DNA from: Chaetomium olivaceum
Lineage: Eukaryota; Ascomycota; Sordariomycetes; Sordariales; Chaetomiaceae
Assembly: GCA_039881045.1 (NCBI GenBank)
Contig: JAYWVB010000007.1
Location: 868,001 to 932,000 of the forward strand
Reading direction: 5' to 3'
Length of the DNA: 64,000 nt
The notes under the pieces are model-generated. The model did no database searches. It saw nothing but the letters and a program-made list of their open reading frames with translations, and was not told the origin of the DNA. Positions 55,110-64,000 of the stretch are shown piece after piece (position 1 is the stretch's first letter; every line of letters starts with the position of its first letter). A program made the position numbers and the translations under genes.

Positions 55110-56533
55110 GATGAGCAAGATAGTAAAGCTAAGGTTCAATAACAGGCTGTTCAATGGTAAAAGTTTGGCGCACAGTGAAATGGAAACCGAGGCGAGGCTG
55201 GCAGAAAATAAAGAGGAGGATGAATTGCTTCGCTGGCACCATACCAAGCCCCTGGAGACTCGGATGCCAGGTACCTCAAGCAACCCGGCACCAGCAGCTT
55301 TCGCAAGGCTCTAATGACGATCTCTTTCCTCCCCTGTTAAGGATGCAGGATGTGGCATTATTGTGTTACAATAATCATTCATGGGCATGCCCGCTGCAGC
55401 TCAAGCGGCAAAACCAGCGAATTACATGCCGGAGCACCAAAACGAGATGCAGGAAGGGGGCAAAATGGAAGGGATTGATTCGACAGGACAATGCTGATGT
55501 GGTGAGCACCCAAGAGAACGAACCCCGACTGTCAATTAGCCTGGACCTGCCCTCGGGCTTCTCACCGGAGAGTGGCACCCTTATACCTCACTTAGTTACA
55601 TGGTGTGGCGTTGCATATTTGCATTGGAAGAATTCCTCGGCCCTCAGATCAAGCTTGGATGGTCAAAGTATTTCAATCGCGCGCCGACAGCCCGAGCTGA
55701 GCTCATTCACTTCTCACAAACGATGGCCTGGAGCGATACCAAGGTGAACATACAGATTGACATTGGAGAATTTGGGAATTTACAAGGCAAGCTCTTGAGT
55801 TCATACGATTAGATAGTGACTGAGAGATCCGTGCTGGAGTAATTACTGTGTACGGTATATAGTGTCTAAGAGCTCGGGTATTAGCTAGGGAAGTAAAAGA
55901 TTTCCCATGGGGATGGTTAATTCTGCATAAGGTACCTGAGGCACGTACATAATACATACCTAATGCTCAAACACCTTTTCTCTTTCCCATTTCCTTTGGC
56001 ATTTTGGATGATATAGTATCTACCTACCTATATAAAATCCAGTCACCTCACTTTTCTCCGCTCATTGTATTCTACTCTTTTCCTTTGTCGAAACCTGCAG
56101 CTATTCGTAGTTTTGAGGTTATAACTGCCTCGCCCGTTGTAATCAAGGTTGCCGTTCTGCGGGAAGCACGAGTGAAATGGTTGAAGTTCCTAGAACTGAC
56201 ATGAGAGAACCCGGATTTGGCAAAGAATAGAAAAGAAACTGCATGTTGAATATAAGATTACATACCTAGGTAGGTACCATAGTGAGATGATAAACCAGGT
56301 ACACGGCGAAAGTTCAGAAACGGCTCGCCTGTAACTAAACACATACAACCCTAACCCCTCTGCACCCGTTCCCCTTCATCGCGCTTCCAGGTTCCGCAGC
56401 TTGCCAAGGCCGGCTTCCTCCCACTCCCAAGCCCCACCATTTCGCATTTGGTCATTAACCATCAACAGTTGCCAACGCAAACCGCCACCGATATCTCGCC
56501 TTCTGCCGGCCTCGTTATTGTGGTTGCTTCGCT
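55110..56533. other. Intergenic region
   Basis: About 1.4 kb between divergent genes. The frame at 55154-55747 has no domain. TAGGTA-type motifs occur near 55931 and 56263-56278. Both the NLR and SRP54 promoters lie here. Confidence 0.5.
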
Positions 56534-58217
56534 ATGGTTCTACAAGATCTCGGCCGCCGCATCAATGCGGCCGTCAGCGACCTGACGCGCGCCCCCAACC
56601 TCGATGAAAAGGCAGGTTCCCGGCTTTCCCTGTTTGGCTAGATGTGGCAACATTAGCACCATGCTCCTCGAGGGTGACAAAGCTGTGAGGCGGTATCACT
56701 AACACTTCACACCCAACAGGCTTTCGATTCTATGCTCAAGACGATATGCTCCGCCCTCCTCGAAGCCGATGTTAACGTGCGCCTGGTCGGCCAGCTGCGC
56801 AAGTCGATCCGCTCGACCGTCAACTTCAAAGACCTCCCGCCCGCCGTGAACAAAAAGCGTCTCATCCAGAAAGCCGTCTTTGACGAACTCGTCAGCCTCG
56901 TCGACCCGCATGCCGAGCCCTTCAAGCCCAAGAAGGGCAAGTCCAATGTCATTATGTTCGTCGGTCTGCAAGGTGCCGGAAAGACCACGACATGTACCAA
57001 GCTCGCCCGACACTACCAGTCCCGCGGCTTCCGCGCTTGCCTCGTGTGCGCCGACACTTTCCGTGCTGGTGCCTTCGACCAACTAAAACAGAACGCGACT
57101 AAGGCCAAAATCCCGTACTATGGTAGCCTGACGGAAACGGATCCCGCCGTGGTGGCCCGGGACGGTGTCGAAAAGTTCAAGAAGGAGCGGTTCGAGATCA
57201 TCATCGTCGACACGTCGGGTCGTCACAGGCAGGAGAGCGCGCTCTTCCAGGAAATGATGGACATTCAGACGGCTATTAAACCCGACGAGACCATCATGGT
57301 TCTGGACGCCTCGATCGGTCAACAAGCCGAGGCCCAAGCCAAAGCCTTCAAGGAGGCAGCCCGACTTCGGCGCCATCATCATCACCAAGACGGACGGCCA
57401 CGCGGCGGGCGGTGGTGCCATCTCAGCAGTCGCGGCGACGCACACACCCATCGTCTTCATTGGAACAGGCGAGCACATGCTCGACTTCGAGCGGTTCGTG
57501 CCGCGCAATTTCATCAGCAAACTCCTCGGCATGGGCGACATGGCCGGGCTGGTGGAGCACGTGCAGAGCCTGAAGCTGGACCAGAAGGAAACCATCAAGC
57601 ACATCAGCGAGGGCATCTTCACGGTGCGCGACCTGCGCGACCAGCTGCAAAACATCATGAAGATGGGCCCGCTTTCCAAGATGGCCGGCATGATCCCGGG
57701 CATGGGCAACATGATGCAGGGGATGGACGACGACGAAGGCTCGCTCAAGCTCAAGCGCATGATCTACATCTGCGACAGCATGACGGACAAGGAGCTGGAT
57801 AGCGATGGGAAGATGTTCATCGACCAACCCACGCGCATGACGCGTGTTGCGCGCGGGTCGGGCACCACCGTGCGTGAGGTCGAGGATCTGCTTACGCAGC
57901 AGCGCATGATGGCTGGCATGGCCAAGAAGATGGGCGGGAACATGAAGAATATGCAGCGTGCGCAGAGCGCTATGGCGGGGGGGAACAAGGCTCAGCAGCT
58001 GGCGGCTATGCAGAAGCGGTTGCAGAGTATGGGCGGTGCGGGTGGTGGCGGCGGCATGCCTGATATGGCGAGCCTTATGAAGATGTTTGGGGGGGGTGGG
58101 GGTGCTGGTGGCGGCATGCCCGGGATGGGCGGGATGGACATGAACGCCATGATGAAGCAGATGAGCGGCATGATGGGTGGGATGGGCGGTGGCGGCGGAC
58201 GTGGCGGGCGGAGGTAG
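56534..58217 (+). CDS. SRP54: Signal recognition particle 54 kDa subunit, one frame break
   Basis: Two exons (56534-56611 and 56720-58217) give 524 residues. The N domain starts MVLQDLGRRINAAVSDLTRA. The G domain shows GLQGAGKTTTCTKLA (P loop), CADTFRAGAFDQLKQNA, DTSGRHRQE and, after the break, ITKTDGHAAGGG and FIGTGEHMLDFE. The M domain follows (FISKLLGMGDMAGLVE, MKMGPLSKMAGMIPGMGN) with a long Met/Gly-rich tail. SRP54 is the GTPase that binds signal sequences and SRP RNA and docks to the SRP receptor at the ER. One extra C at 57360-57362 shifts the frame between FKEAA and DFGAIIITK; since the gene should be essential, this is most likely a sequence error. The intron begins GCAGGT after AAG, so it appears to be a GC-AG intron. 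Confidence 0.93.
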
Positions 58218-58610
58218 TCGGTGGGGCGCGTCGATGTGTGTTTAGGTCGAAGGGTAAATTGGATTGCATTGTCTGGCGTCAGGGTAGGAGGCACGGGCTG
58301 GTTTGTTGATGATCAATACCAATATCACTTTTGCGCCCGCGTTATGGTCCATGGACAGCGTGTTTGGAGAACGTCTTAGGAAGCGTAATATGTGCATCAT
58401 TGGGTATCCTGTATCGTGGCCAAAAGAACTGATCTAATCTTGGAGTGTCCAGGCCGAGTGACAAGCCCCTGACTTGCAACCCTGCCATCACGCCTCATAG
58501 CCCGGACACAAACTATATGCACTGATTTCCACTGCATGTCTCTCACAGGTTGCCCAGAGATTGCCATCCAAGTATCCAAAACTCCCAACTAATCTCAACC
58601 GGCCGGCCCG
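58218..58610. other. Convergent 3' intergenic region
   Basis: About 390 bases between convergent gene ends. Nothing recognised. Confidence 0.5.
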
Positions 58611-60535
58611 TCATGGTTGTGGTTGTGGCAACAGAAACGGATGTGCCTCGGTGTTAAGCACATATTTGTCGAGGCTGATGAGATCAGGCGGCGAGAAGAT
58701 GAGATAGAAGTACTTGAGCGTCTCGGCAATCCAAAAGCTCTGCGGTTCCAGTCAGTCCAGTCAAACCCATCCACACAAGACAAGGTTGGTTCACTCACCT
58801 CCATATAATCCTCCAACGGCAACTGCTCCTTATCCACCGTCACATCCAACACCGCCGCACTCCCCGTCTCCGTCGCCGTCGCTTTGGCTGCCGCCCGAAA
58901 CATATCCCACGCCGCCTCGCGCCACTCCGCCTCGCCCGTAATCCGCCACATATAAAACACACTCTCAATCGCCTCCGGCCGCAGGATATACCGCGGGTCC
59001 TTAGCCGTGGTAAACCCCCGCGGCAGATGCGGTTTATACTCAGGCCGGCGCGCGCGCTCCGCCACCCAGCGGGCCTCGTCCCACGCGCAGCGGGGCGCGT
59101 CTGTCAGCCGGCCCCCTGGGCCGGAAGGGGGGCAGGGCACCGTGTTCAAGCGCTCGGGCATCAGGCCCGTGGGGAAGGAGCGGTAGGCGTACACGCAACC
59201 CCGGGTCAGGCGCGCACCGATGGCTACGTCGTCTTCGTTGGCAAAGAGCCGGCCGGCCAGGGCGAAGGTACCGCCGATGAAGCAGGCGAGGTGTTCGGTT
59301 TCCGGGTCGAGGTGCGGGATCAGGTCGACGTCGACGTTGACGTTGCCCGGGAGGAGGATGTCCTGGTCCTTGTCCTCGTCCGGCAGCATGGGTCGGAAGA
59401 ACAGGTGCCGCTTGGCTGCGTCCATGAAGCCGCGCGTGAGAAAGGGGAGCTGCGGGCCGCCGGCGCCGCCTAGGAGGGCGTGTAGCTTGGGGAAGTACTC
59501 GTAGAGTGAGTCGGCGCAGCCACCGAGGGTGAAGGTGGCACCGGTGGTGACGTCCTCGCGTGACATGGATACGAACATTGGGAAGAGTCCCGGGAGTGCC
59601 GTCTGGTTCTGCCCGCGGAAGAAGAGGTCCACGATGCCCGTGATGGCGTCGTAGTACTTGGGATCGCCCGTGATCTGGCTCAGCCGCGTCATCTCGAGTG
59701 TGAGCGTCCCCGGTGACGCCGATACCACGGCATTCTCAACCCACAGACCCATCCCCTCCGCGGCGGCCGCGACGTTGATATTATCAACGGGCATCCGATT
59801 CAACGTGTCAAAACCGGCGTAGATCAGATTGCCCAGCTCGACCGCCTTTTCCAGCAGTACCTCTCGCCCGGAAAGATCATACGCAGCCATCAACCCGCCA
59901 AGGTAGCGGATATTGGTCTCGAAGATGTTGACCTGTGGAGTAGACGAGTTGCCAAAGTCGATCTCCGCCACAGCGGCCACCGCCTCGTCGAACTCCTCCC
60001 TCAGCCCCATCACCCACAGCGTATCCAACGAATCCACTAGCGTAGCCGCCCACCCGGAGAACTGATCCCGGCCAGCCTTGGACAGCGGCAGCAGCGCGTC
60101 CTGCTTCCAGGCATAGCGGCGGTAGCTATCCCAGCACTTGCGCGTGAGCTCGCGCACAGCCTCCCGGCGCACCTCGCGCGTCTGCCGCTCCTCAACCGTC
60201 TCCTTCCCGAACCGGTGCTGGATCCGTGGTAGGAACGGGCCCCGTCCGGGCGCGTGCCTCGGCAGCTGCGCGGTGCGCTCCCGCGGCGGGTGGCGCGCCG
60301 TGATGCGCCCCCAGTCGATGCTGCTCTTGACAACGTTGATGGGGTGCGTTGGCGGGCCTGCGTTCATGTGCTGTTCCAGGAGGGCGACTTCGTTGGGGGC
60401 TGCGGGCCGGCTGAGGAAGTAGAGGACCGTCAAGCAGAGGGCCAATGCCAGTGCGACATTCCTGATCCGTTGGTTTCCAGTGAGGCGGGACCGTGGCCGG
60501 AGTTGGCGCCCGAGGGGTTGGTGCAGGGGCGCCAT
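58611..60535 (-). CDS. GH47 alpha-1,2-mannosidase, type II membrane protein
   Basis: Two exons (60535-58799 and 58739-58611) give 621 residues. A short basic cytosolic tail precedes one membrane segment (about 25-42, RNVALALALCLTVLYFLS), so it is a type II ER or Golgi protein. The GH47 domain runs from about 127: KCWDSYRRYAWKQDALLPLS, WAATLVDSLDTLWVMGL, NIFETNIRYLGGLMAAYDLS, FPMFVSM, FTLGGCADSLYEYFPK, HLACFIGGTFALAGRL, RYILRPEAIESVFYMWRITG. The last exon gives SFWIAETLKYFYLIFSPPD and NTEAHPF, whose Thr coordinates the catalytic calcium. It trims mannose from N-glycans. The set of motifs fits class I processing mannosidases; distinction between ER Mns1 type and Golgi type cannot be made here. 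The frame is intact and the 59-nt intron has a GTGAGT donor. Confidence 0.9.
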
Positions 60536-61795
60536 TGGGATGGGTTCGGGCGGGGAATTGGGGGAATTGAAGATTACTATCTTGCTCGGGAGGGAAGCAT
60601 TGAAGGAATGGGGCGAGGTTCAATCCTCGTGGAGCGAGTGACGGGCGAGGAACTGAAATGAGGCCAGCTCTAGCATCGCGTGAGGTGAGTTGTGAAGTTC
60701 GAGTGTAAATTGAAGTGGAAAGGTGGCAGCGCCAAGAAAGGTTTGATGTGACAGAGCGATTCACGCCCGCTAAATAAATTAGCGAAGACCCCGCCCGAGA
60801 CCTGTCTAGCTTGCTTCCGGTCTTCTCCCTTGGAAGGATAACCTCAATGAGCCTCGGATATATTTTATACTAATAATTGAAGAATGCTGCTGTCTTCGTG
60901 GAACGACCTCAAAATTCTCATATGGTCGAGGCAATCTTCCCAAGACTTGAGCTACCCGACTTCGTCTGAGCTGTGCCCCCCCGGGCCCCAGGCCAGCCGT
61001 GATTTGCGTAAGATCGTCTGAGTAACACTTCGATCGGCATCTCGATCTCTCCATTCTTCTATTGGATGTCAATACTCCTTTGACTTTCTTGGGAAAGGTA
61101 AGTCTGTCGTCACGGGCAGCTAAACGATAGACTGTCCCGACCATGCTATACTCCTCGGTATCCGAGGTATCATGGATATATCCCTGCCCTGGTCTCGCTA
61201 TCACTTTCGATTGGGAACCAGTACTCAATTCTTGTACGTCAGCTTCAACTGGAAGCGACATGTTTAAGTGACCCAAGAGCTTCTCCGGTTGTTGAGAGAT
61301 TATTGAGCAGGAATCCGAGGCAGCTTTATTTACGGTAGGCTTAGTAGTGAGGTTAAGATAGCGGCGGTTTACCGGGCCGAGTGCCTCAAACTCAGACAAA
61401 TGTGTGAAAAGAGGTCAGGATTGAACCGCAGCCTGAGGAGGCTGGAGAGCTCACGGTTCTGAATGTGTGTTGTCGGGAGGTCGTGATGAGTACCGAGTTC
61501 ACAGTTGGTTCCGGAGGTCGTTCAAGCTTTCTTTATAGAATTTACCTCAGTATACCTAGACTGGCGCGGGGCTATTGTAAGCCTACGGCCTTGTTTACAT
61601 GTGAGGTCACAAATCTATACACTAGTAAGGCTTGTACTAGTCAGGGGCGGTTTCATCTCGTCTGTACCTTCTCTACGGTGAGACCTTGTCAACCCCTATT
61701 CAATGGCTGCCTTAGGTACGTATATGGATAGATTGCGGATTGAGGGTTTTAGACTGCCTTACGATGAAAGAACTTTCGAAAATAAATGAAGCTGC
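60536..61795. other. Intergenic region
   Basis: About 1.26 kb including the GH47 promoter. One 197-codon frame (60806-61399, minus strand) has no domain and is not called. A transition to lower GC begins here and continues to the right end. Confidence 0.45.
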
Positions 61796-63055
61796 TTACA
61801 GCAAGCCTGAATTGGTACTAGCATCACCTCCCACCACAAACACCTTTCCCGCGTCAAACGCAGTCCGCAACGCCAGTGCATACCCCTTCTGGTTAGCCAC
61901 CACCCGTTTCCCACTCTCATTAACAAAATCACAGCTAAAGTGAGTATGACCAAACGCCCACATAACCACCGCCGGATTAGTCCAGCACTCTTCGGCTCCC
62001 AGATCGGTCGCAAATCCCGAGGCCACAGGGCTCCCCTTATGCCGTTCGTCAACAGCCCTCGCATCCGTCGTCGGACTGTGATGGGTAAAGACCACAATTC
62101 GACGTTGGGGCTGCGCCCTCGCAATCTCAGCGACCTGCGCATTCAACCAGCACAAGTCTGATTCATGGGCTTCAACATGGTCTGCCACCGTCCAGTCCTG
62201 TATTTGCTGGAAATCAATAAGACGACTACCCACTGCGGCGGCCTGCTCCGGTGTTATGCGCGAGAACCCAGCACGGTGAGCGTATCGTTGACGTCGTGCC
62301 GCGTCTGGTCGAGGAAGACTGTGACGAACCTCTCCTGGACCTTGTCCTGTTAGGGTTCAGTCTGATTGAAGGTGTCTTGCAAAGGTACTAGGTTCGGTGC
62401 AGCCAAAGGGTGCACAACAAAGACTTGTCTCAACAGTAGGCTCTCGAACTTGTAGCGAACTGTAGTTGTGATTGCTAACTGGAGAACTCCCAGAGCTCTC
62501 CAGAACGAGTGACTATATACTATCTAATTCCCGGGTGCTCAGTGTGCTCAGTTTCCTTGGACACTGATCACACTGATCACCTTAGCCAGCCGTAACCTTT
62601 GATTGGTGGCCCCTTCCTGGGTGCTCAGTGTGCTCAGTCTGCTTGGCAACTGAGCTCACTGATCACCTCTTGCACTTCCGATTGGTCACACCGAAACGAC
62701 TGGCTCGGGGCGTCCCGCGCCCCGGGTCTCCACCTGTTGGCATATCCGTGACAAAGACGAAGCGGCCGATGGTTGACCGCACCCGCAGCTGTTCCATGCG
62801 GTCGGCAAAATCGCGCACTCGTTGTTTGGCGGCCAGCCAGCTGTATGTGATGGGCTCGTGGTTGCCTAGCAGAAAGAAGACATTCCAGTAGCGGCGGAGC
62901 TGCTTTTCGAGAAAGTGGAAGAGCTCATCGTGTGCCACGTGCCCGACGTCACCGAGGAGGGCGAGGTTGGGAGCTGTTTGCCTAAAGGGGAAGTCGTATG
63001 AGGGGTGGGTCTCGAGGTGTAAGTCGGAGACTATCTGGAATATTGCTGGTGCCAT
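61796..63055 (-). pseudogene. Metallophosphoesterase gene split by an insertion
   Basis: Two coding parts fit one calcineurin-like phosphoesterase. The N-terminal part (63055 to about 62748) reads MAPAIFQIVSDLHLETHPSY, with the D-x-H first metal motif (SDLHLE), NLALLGDVGHV (GD motif), FFLLGNHEPI (GNHE motif) and IGRFVFV. The C-terminal part (from about 62340 to 61796) reads VFLDQTRHDVNDTLTVLGS, then RRIVVFTHHSPTTDAR (H motif) and VMWAFGHTHFSCDFVNESG (GHTH motif), ending SGLL. Between them lie about 400 bases with no matching coding sequence and two copies of a hairpin-bearing repeat. All metal-binding motifs are kept, so the break may be recent, or the insert may be spliced as an odd long intron. 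Substrate of the family is unknown. Confidence 0.65.
62533..62696. repeat. Two 86-bp direct repeats, each with an inverted hairpin
   Basis: Copies begin at 62533 and 62619, both with GGGTGCTCAGTGTGCTCAGT, and diverge toward their ends. Each has an imperfect inverted repeat: the arm GTGCTCAGTGTGCTCAGT pairs with ACTGATCACACTGATCAC in copy 1 (16 of 18 positions). Such structure is not expected in an intron and suggests part of a mobile element. Confidence 0.7.
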
Positions 63056-63372
63056 GCTGTTGGGAGGAGACTCGGGGCGGGAGTAAGGTTCTGTGGCCTG
63101 GGTAAAATATTCTAGATGGGCACATGACAAGTTGGAAACCTAAAATGGTTCTAGGCGAGGGTTAGGTTGGGGGCCGTGCCTGGGGCCGCAGCCCGACATT
63201 CGACTACAACCATGACACAGACACCGCCTGGAGCCTACCTAGGTATCAAGGGGTTCGCTAAGTTAGATAGAGAGGTACAACAGAAGATAGGCAAATTGGA
63301 AACAAGACAGGCAGGAAATGAAGAAGGAAATCCAGCCGAGACGCCCTCTTTAACATACCGTGTAACGTATAT
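63056..63372. other. Intergenic region
   Basis: About 320 bases between the split phosphoesterase gene and the transposon. It includes the phosphoesterase promoter and a TACCTAGGTA motif at 63236-63245. Confidence 0.5.
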
Positions 63373-63406
63373 TATCAGCGAATGACCCATATCAGCGAAT
63401 GACCCA
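63373..63406. repeat. 17-bp tandem pair at the transposon end
   Basis: Two perfect adjacent copies of TATCAGCGAATGACCCA. Tandem subterminal repeats can be transposase-binding sites in pogo/Tc1 elements; here that is inferred from position only. Confidence 0.85.
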
Positions 63407-63462
63407 CTTTCCACGCGACGCGACACTTTTGCACCCAACATCAATTTCCTCAACCATCTAAG

Positions 63463-64000
63463 ATGCCACCTACGTTAAAAGAAGACCGGATGGTCTTGGC
63501 ACTTCAAGCTCTTCAAAACGACAAGAATCTGACCGAACGAACCGCGGCTAAGATATATGGCGTCGACCGTAGAACCTTAGGCCGTCGTCGCACCGGCCAG
63601 CCTGCACGACGCGATATGCCAGCCAACTCACGGAAGCTGACAGATCTGGAAGAGCGTACAATAGTTCAATACATCCTTGAACTAGATGCGCGTGCATTTC
63701 CACCTAGACTGTGTGGTGTGGAAGATATGGCCAACCATCTACTACGTACGCGTGGCGCGCCCCCTGTCGGCAAGCTCTGGGCACATCGGTTCGTTAAACG
63801 CCAGCCACGGCTCCGTACACGTCGTACACGTAGATACGACTACCAGAGGGCCAAGTGCGAAGATCCAAAGGTTATTGGCGATTGGTTTACGCTTGTGCGG
63901 AATGTGAAGGCCAAGTACGGTATCCTCAACGACGATGTCTATAACTTCGACGAGACTGGGTTTATAATGGGCATGATCTTCCCCGGTATGGTAGTCACGA
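63463..64000 (+). CDS. Pogo-like DDE transposase, 3' truncated by the window
   Basis: An open frame of at least 179 codons from ATG at 63463 to the window end. The N-terminus is a psq-type helix-turn-helix (MVLALQALQNDKNLTERTAA followed by KIYGVDRRTLGRR, residues 10-42). A CENP-B/Tc5-type DNA-binding domain follows (LTDLEERTIVQYILELDARA, about 59-130, ending in KLWAHRFVKRQP). The DDE domain opens with VYNFDETGF, whose Asp (about residue 163) is the first catalytic acid. This order is diagnostic of fungal Fot1/pogo transposases, which cut and paste at TA sites. No stop or frame break is seen in the visible part, so the copy may be recent, but completeness cannot be judged. Confidence 0.88.
   Translation, partial: MPPTLKEDRMVLALQALQNDKNLTERTAAKIYGVDRRTLGRRRTGQPARRDMPANSRKLTDLEERTIVQYILELDARAFPPRLCGVEDMANHLLRTRGAPPVGKLWAHRFVKRQPRLRTRRTRRYDYQRAKCEDPKVIGDWFTLVRNVKAKYGILNDDVYNFDETGFIMGMIFPGMVVT

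Larger units (their letters stand above)
63373..64000 (+). mobile_element. Fot1/pogo-type DNA transposon, left part
   Basis: A transposase gene begins at 63463 and runs off the window. About 90 bases before it a perfect 17-bp tandem pair occurs (TATCAGCGAATGACCCA, 63373-63389 and 63390-63406), which is likely at or near the left terminal repeat. The true left end and the TA target duplication cannot be fixed without the right end. Confidence 0.7.

Noticed and set aside
55154..55747. A 197-codon plus-strand frame upstream of the NACHT gene
   Set aside because: Starts inside the 5' part of the opposite-strand gene and contains no domain.
60806..61399. A 197-codon minus-strand frame
   Set aside because: Single frame with no recognised motif and unconvincing composition. 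Kept out of the gene list because nothing but length supports it.
61420..61450. A B-box-like GGTTCAATCC on the minus strand
   Set aside because: The flanks do not pair as a T arm and no A box is found at a suitable distance.
1..64000. CRISPR arrays, rRNA genes and replication origins
   Set aside because: No spaced direct repeats or rRNA sequence were seen, and fungal origins cannot be recognised from sequence alone.

Overview
The window is nuclear DNA of a filamentous ascomycete (Pezizomycotina, most likely Sordariomycetes/Sordariales). The genes carry short spliceosomal introns (mostly 50-135 nt) with GTRNGT-like donors and CTAAC/CTGAC-like branch sites. Families typical of these fungi are present: 2EXR proteins, a NACHT-ankyrin STAND receptor, P450s, a PaxU/DUF829 hydrolase and a cysteine-rich secreted protein. 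A Fot1/pogo-type transposase runs off the right end. There is no operon structure; every gene is its own transcription unit.

Layout. 1-3.3 kb: no supportable gene, lower GC. 3.4-12.3 kb: housekeeping block with an App1-type phosphatidate phosphatase, a SET-domain lysine methyltransferase (Rkm4/SETD6 type), the H3K56 acetyltransferase Rtt109, mitoribosomal protein mL57 (divergent from RTT109) and a 2EXR protein. 13-31 kb: accessory and metabolic genes, namely a P450, an unknown protein, a TesB-like thioesterase, a tRNA gene, a PaxU/DUF829 protein, class II fructose-bisphosphate aldolase in 16 exons, a secreted DUF3237 protein, a CYP68-like P450 and a secreted-looking SET protein. 31-37 kb: gene-poor, with a tRNA-like/SINE-like signal and a decayed phospholipase-like gene. 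37-49 kb: an allantoate-permease-family MFS transporter, a repeat-containing cysteine-rich secreted protein, a PBP2-like protein, an F-box/LRR protein and a secreted sorbosone dehydrogenase-like enzyme. 49.5-55 kb: a large NACHT-ankyrin receptor. 56.5-60.5 kb: SRP54 and a GH47 alpha-1,2-mannosidase, both secretory-pathway genes. 61.8-64 kb: a metallophosphoesterase gene split by a repeat-bearing insertion, then a pogo-like transposon.

A recurring pattern is single-base frame breaks, mostly in short C/G runs, inside otherwise intact genes, including genes expected to be essential (SRP54, aldolase) or strongly conserved (RTT109). After splicing, each of these genes becomes divisible by three once the implied base is counted. 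I read most of them as sequence or assembly errors rather than pseudogenes. The most unusual gene-structure findings are a 4-nt microexon in the aldolase gene, a GC-AG intron in SRP54 and a 7-nt first coding exon in a SET gene.
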